This document shows positions 61,624-64,000 of a DNA stretch of 64,000 nucleotides, piece after piece; position 1 is the first letter of the stretch, and every line of letters starts with the position of its first letter. This DNA is from an uncultured Phascolarctobacterium sp. Lineage in GTDB: Bacteria; Bacillota; Negativicutes; Acidaminococcales; Acidaminococcaceae. The stretch covers positions 1 to 64,000 of the forward strand of contig CASFJU010000011.1 in NCBI GenBank assembly GCA_949295115.1. Reading direction: 5' to 3'. The position numbers and the translations under genes were made by a program. The notes beneath the pieces are model-generated. The model searched no databases. It was not told where the DNA came from and saw nothing but the letters and a program-made list of their open reading frames with translations.

Positions 61624-63207
61624 ATGGCTAATGCAAAAATAGCGTCCGAGCAGGTTGAGGAATTATTAACAAAAGGTAAATCACATGGCGGTGTTCTCAC
61701 TTATCGTGAAATTATGGATTCGATGCAGAATGCCGAAGATATGAGCGCCGACGATATGGACAATATGTATGAACTGATTGCCCAGAAAGGCATCGACGTT
61801 GTGGACGACAGCCACGACGATATTGATTTGGAACCTGACGCTGTCAGCGAAGCGGACGAAATTAACGAGGCAGAGCTTGCCAACATGAATGTGCCGGAAG
61901 GCGTCAGCATCGACGACCCGGTACGCATGTACTTAAAAGAAATCGGCCGCGTGCCGCTTTTGGTTGGCGAAGATGAAGTTAAACTTGCCAAACGTATGGA
62001 CAAGGGCAAACAGGCTTACCGTTTGCTGTATGGGACGAAAAGCGGTATTGCGCCCGTGTACAGCGGCAAGGAAAAAACCAAAACTTTGATTACCAAAGCG
62101 CATGAGCTGATTGAAGACGAAAATAAAATCTGTGCTTTGCGCAGTATCCATAAAGCGCTGGAATTTATTGAAAGCAAACAAAACAGCGGTACGCCGTGTA
62201 CGCTGGAAGAATATACCGCGCTGGTGGCGGATTTTACCCGCGATGAATGCCTGCGTCTGCAAAAACTTTTGCAGGACGAGCACATTGTCATTGAAGGCAG
62301 CGAAAAAATCATGCCGGACGTGCATACCAGCGACAAGGAAGTCCACGCACTGTTTGATTTAAAAACCATTCTGGAAGAAATTAAACGCCGCCTGCCGGAG
62401 GAAACCGACAGCAAGGTGTTTGATAAATATCTGGCGCTGGAAGAAGATTACAAAAAGCTGCTGGAAGAAGTTTACGAGCAGGGCGAAGACGCAAAACGCT
62501 GTCTGTCGGAAGCAAACCTGCGCCTTGTTGTAAGCATTGCCAAACGCTATGTCGGCCGCGGTATGCTGTTCCTTGATTTAATTCAGGAAGGCAACCTTGG
62601 ACTGATTAAAGCGGTAGAAAAATTCGACTATAACAAAGGCTTTAAATTCAGTACCTATGCAACGTGGTGGATCCGTCAGGCCATTACCCGCGCTATCGCG
62701 GACCAGGCCCGCACTATCCGCATCCCGGTGCATATGGTTGAAACCATCAATAAACTTATCCGCGTATCGCGCCAGCTTTTGCAGGAACTTGGCCGCGAAC
62801 CGACCCCGGAAGAAATCGCCAGAGAGATGGACACCACGGTGGACCGCGTGCGCGAGATTATGAAAATTGCGCAGGAACCGGTATCGCTGGAAACCCCTAT
62901 CGGCGAAGAAGAAGATTCGCATCTGGGCGATTTTATCGAGGACCACGACGCACCGGCACCGGCTGACGCCGCATCGTTCACGCTTCTGCGCGAGCAGCTG
63001 GAAGAAGTTTTGGAAACGCTGACCATGCGCGAAAAGAAAGTGCTGGAGCTGCGCTTTGGGCTTGAAGACGGACGCAGCCGTACGCTGGAAGAAGTTGGCC
63101 AGCATTTTGGCGTAACGCGCGAACGTATCCGCCAGATTGAAGCCAAAGCCCTGCGGAAGTTAAGGCACCCCAGCCGCAGCAAGCGTTTGAAAGATTTCCT
63201 TGAATAG
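61624..63207 (+). CDS. rpoD: RNA polymerase primary sigma factor RpoD (sigma-A)
   Basis: Housekeeping sigma factor, 527 residues. Region 1.1 (about 1-85), region 1.2 with [17 protein letters not shown], a mid-size non-conserved insert (about 150-250), region 2 ([30 protein letters not shown]; landmarks DLIQEGN and [11 protein letters not shown]), region 3, and region 4 with the [31 protein letters not shown]. Start ATG 61624 has GGGAGGG upstream; the open frame upstream reads into dnaG. Confidence 0.97.
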   Translation: MANAKIASEQVEELLTKGKSHGGVLTYREIMDSMQNAEDMSADDMDNMYELIAQKGIDVVDDSHDDIDLEPDAVSEADEINEAELANMNVPEGVSIDDPVRMYLKEIGRVPLLVGEDEVKLAKRMDKGKQAYRLLYGTKSGIAPVYSGKEKTKTLITKAHELIEDENKICALRSIHKALEFIESKQNSGTPCTLEEYTALVADFTRDECLRLQKLLQDEHIVIEGSEKIMPDVHTSDKEVHALFDLKTILEEIKRRLPEETDSKVFDKYLALEEDYKKLLEEVYEQGEDAKRCLSEANLRLVVSIAKRYVGRGMLFLDLIQEGNLGLIKAVEKFDYNKGFKFSTYATWWIRQAITRAIADQARTIRIPVHMVETINKLIRVSRQLLQELGREPTPEEIAREMDTTVDRVREIMKIAQEPVSLETPIGEEEDSHLGDFIEDHDAPAPADAASFTLLREQLEEVLETLTMREKKVLELRFGLEDGRSRTLEEVGQHFGVTRERIRQIEAKALRKLRHPSRSKRLKDFLE

Positions 63208-63236
63208 TTGACAACGCATATTAACTTTAGTAAAAT
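63208..63236 (+). promoter_or_regulatory. tRNA promoter abutting the rpoD stop
   Basis: TTGACA (63208-63213), 17-nt spacer, TAAAAT (63231-63236), directly after the rpoD stop and 29 nt before the tRNA. Confidence 0.75.
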
Positions 63237-63264
63237 ATTACTGTTGGCTTTGCGCCAATAGCTT

Positions 63265-63339
63265 GGGCCTATAGCTCAGTGGTAGAGCCATCGGCTCATA
63301 ACCGATTGGTCGTAGGTTCGAACCCTACTGGGCCCACCA
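63265..63339 (+). tRNA. tRNA with CAU anticodon (elongator Met, or Ile2 if lysidinylated)
   Basis: A complete tRNA with encoded CCA. Acceptor GGGCCTA pairs with TGGGCCC (one U-G pair); D-arm AGCTCAGTGGTAGAGCC; anticodon stem ATCGG/CCGAT with loop CTCATAA and anticodon CAT at 63297-63299; T-arm GTAGGTTCGAACCCTAC. The loop and arms fit both elongator tRNA-Met and tRNA-Ile2 with a k2C-modified CAU; I cannot separate them without comparison. Confidence 0.95.
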
Positions 63340-63344
63340 AAATC

Positions 63345-63374
63345 AAGACGCAGATTTCGGTCTGCGTCTTTTTG
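63345..63374 (+). terminator. Terminator of the tRNA
   Basis: Perfect 10-bp stem (AAGACGCAGA with TCTGCGTCTT, loop TTTCGG) followed by further T. Confidence 0.9.
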
Positions 63375-63396
63375 TATGTTACGGAAATTTTTAGTT

Positions 63397-64000
63397 TTAC
63401 TGCATTAAGTAAGTTACGGCGCTGAACGCTGCCAAAAGCAGGGCGGACATTATACAGAGCGTGCGCAGGCATTTAAAATAATCGGCTTTAAAATAGTCCA
63501 GCGTCACAATCAGGCACATATGCGTCGGCGTCAGCATTTGCCCGGCCACGCCAAACACCATGGCAATGCCTGCCAGTGTTAAATCGCCGGGCGCCATGGC
63601 GGCGATAATGGGCATGACGATAGCGACGTGCCCCTGCGACATGCCTGTCAGCACGCCGATGATGAACGATACGGCGGCGACGATAACGGGCTGCGGCAGC
63701 GGCGATTTTTGAAATTCGCTGACAATGGCATACAGAACTTTAGTATCCGTCAAAATCTGAATAAAGTAGAAAATGCAGAGAATGTTCATCAGCATTTTTA
63801 AATCGCACGCGCCGGTGAAAACCTGCTTGATATTGATAACGTGGTTGCTGAAACGCAGTACAAAAATCAGCGTCACCGCTACCAGCGCCATCGCGGCGGC
63901 AGCCGAAAAATTAAAGCTGACGATGAGGAGAAAGTTAACGGCAACCGGTGCGAGCGCCAGCAAAAGATGAATGTAATCCTGCTTGTGTTCGGCAAAACCG
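63397..64000 (-). CDS. DUF401 family integral membrane protein (partial, cut at window end)
   Basis: The last 201 residues of a polytopic membrane protein; the frame stays open to base 64000. There are at least five hydrophobic helices with small-residue-rich turns such as IGVLTGMSQGHVAIVMPIIAAM and MVFGVAGQMLTPTHMCLIV, the pattern of the DUF401 family. The function is unknown; it is transporter-like. It lies convergent to the tRNA. Confidence 0.8.
   Translation of the reverse strand, partial: GFAEHKQDYIHLLLALAPVAVNFLLIVSFNFSAAAAMALVAVTLIFVLRFSNHVINIKQVFTGACDLKMLMNILCIFYFIQILTDTKVLYAIVSEFQKSPLPQPVIVAAVSFIIGVLTGMSQGHVAIVMPIIAAMAPGDLTLAGIAMVFGVAGQMLTPTHMCLIVTLDYFKADYFKCLRTLCIMSALLLAAFSAVTYLMQ

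Noticed and set aside
63265..63339. The tRNA as an attachment site for an integrated element
   Set aside because: No integrase and no repeat of the tRNA 3' end is seen nearby, and the flanking sequence has normal composition.

Overview
This is about 64 kb of chromosome, GC near 50% except for one AT-rich island. It looks like a diderm Firmicute (Negativicutes; Acidaminococcaceae or Phascolarctobacterium-like is my inference). The Firmicute side rests on two T-box leaders, strong AGGAGG ribosome binding sites, frequent TTG/GTG starts, the CcpN/PDRP pair and the dgt-dnaG-rpoD order. The diderm side rests on a secreted LptA/OstA-like protein and an S-layer/stalk-domain protein typical of Negativicutes.

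Layout. 0-3 kb: end of a permease, a class III CoA transferase, and a membrane protein paired with a zinc-ribbon protein. 3-9 kb: elongation/cell-shape cluster radC-mreBCD-mrdA-rodA. 9-13 kb: a radical SAM/DUF2344 pair, then infC-rpmI-rplT with its own promoter and leader; infC appears to start at AUA. 13-20 kb: KtrB-KtrA potassium uptake, an rRNA methyltransferase, and T-box-controlled pheS-pheT. As sequenced, pheT is broken by a frameshift with roughly 24 codons missing. 20-26 kb: CYTH phosphatase, lrgAB, a membrane-anchored unknown protein, and clpB.

25.8-32.4 kb: a complete type III-A (Csm) effector operon, cas10-csm2-csm3-csm4-csm5-cas6, with no cas1/cas2, no csm6 and no real array. It is unusual at three points. 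Cas10 has GGDN instead of GGDD in the palm motif. Csm3 has Glu where the catalytic Asp is expected. Two degenerate repeat ends, each a hairpin followed by ACGGAA, lie just behind cas6 like the remains of an array. The picture is a Csm complex with altered or reduced RNase and cyclic-oligoadenylate activity but an intact HD nuclease motif.

32.5-46 kb: a probable N-acetylglutamate synthase, a ribose operon (rbsKDACB order, minus strand), lepB, rbgA, rnhB, yraN, comM, an ACT/DUF711 pair, nth, and a secreted DUF4127 protein. 46-48.6 kb: T-box-controlled thrS.

48.6-55.5 kb: an AT-rich horizontally acquired defence island bounded by strong terminators. It holds a decayed gene, two small unknown proteins that both carry an N-x-[K/R]-H-N signature in a helical context resembling HEPN domains, and a type III restriction-modification pair (mod, res). 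The two unknown genes are the best candidates for an undescribed defence module. 55.5-64 kb: stalk-domain protein, ccpN-ppsR (ppsR also seems to start at AUA), LptA-like protein, dgt, dnaG, rpoD, a CAU-anticodon tRNA, and a DUF401 membrane protein cut by the window edge.
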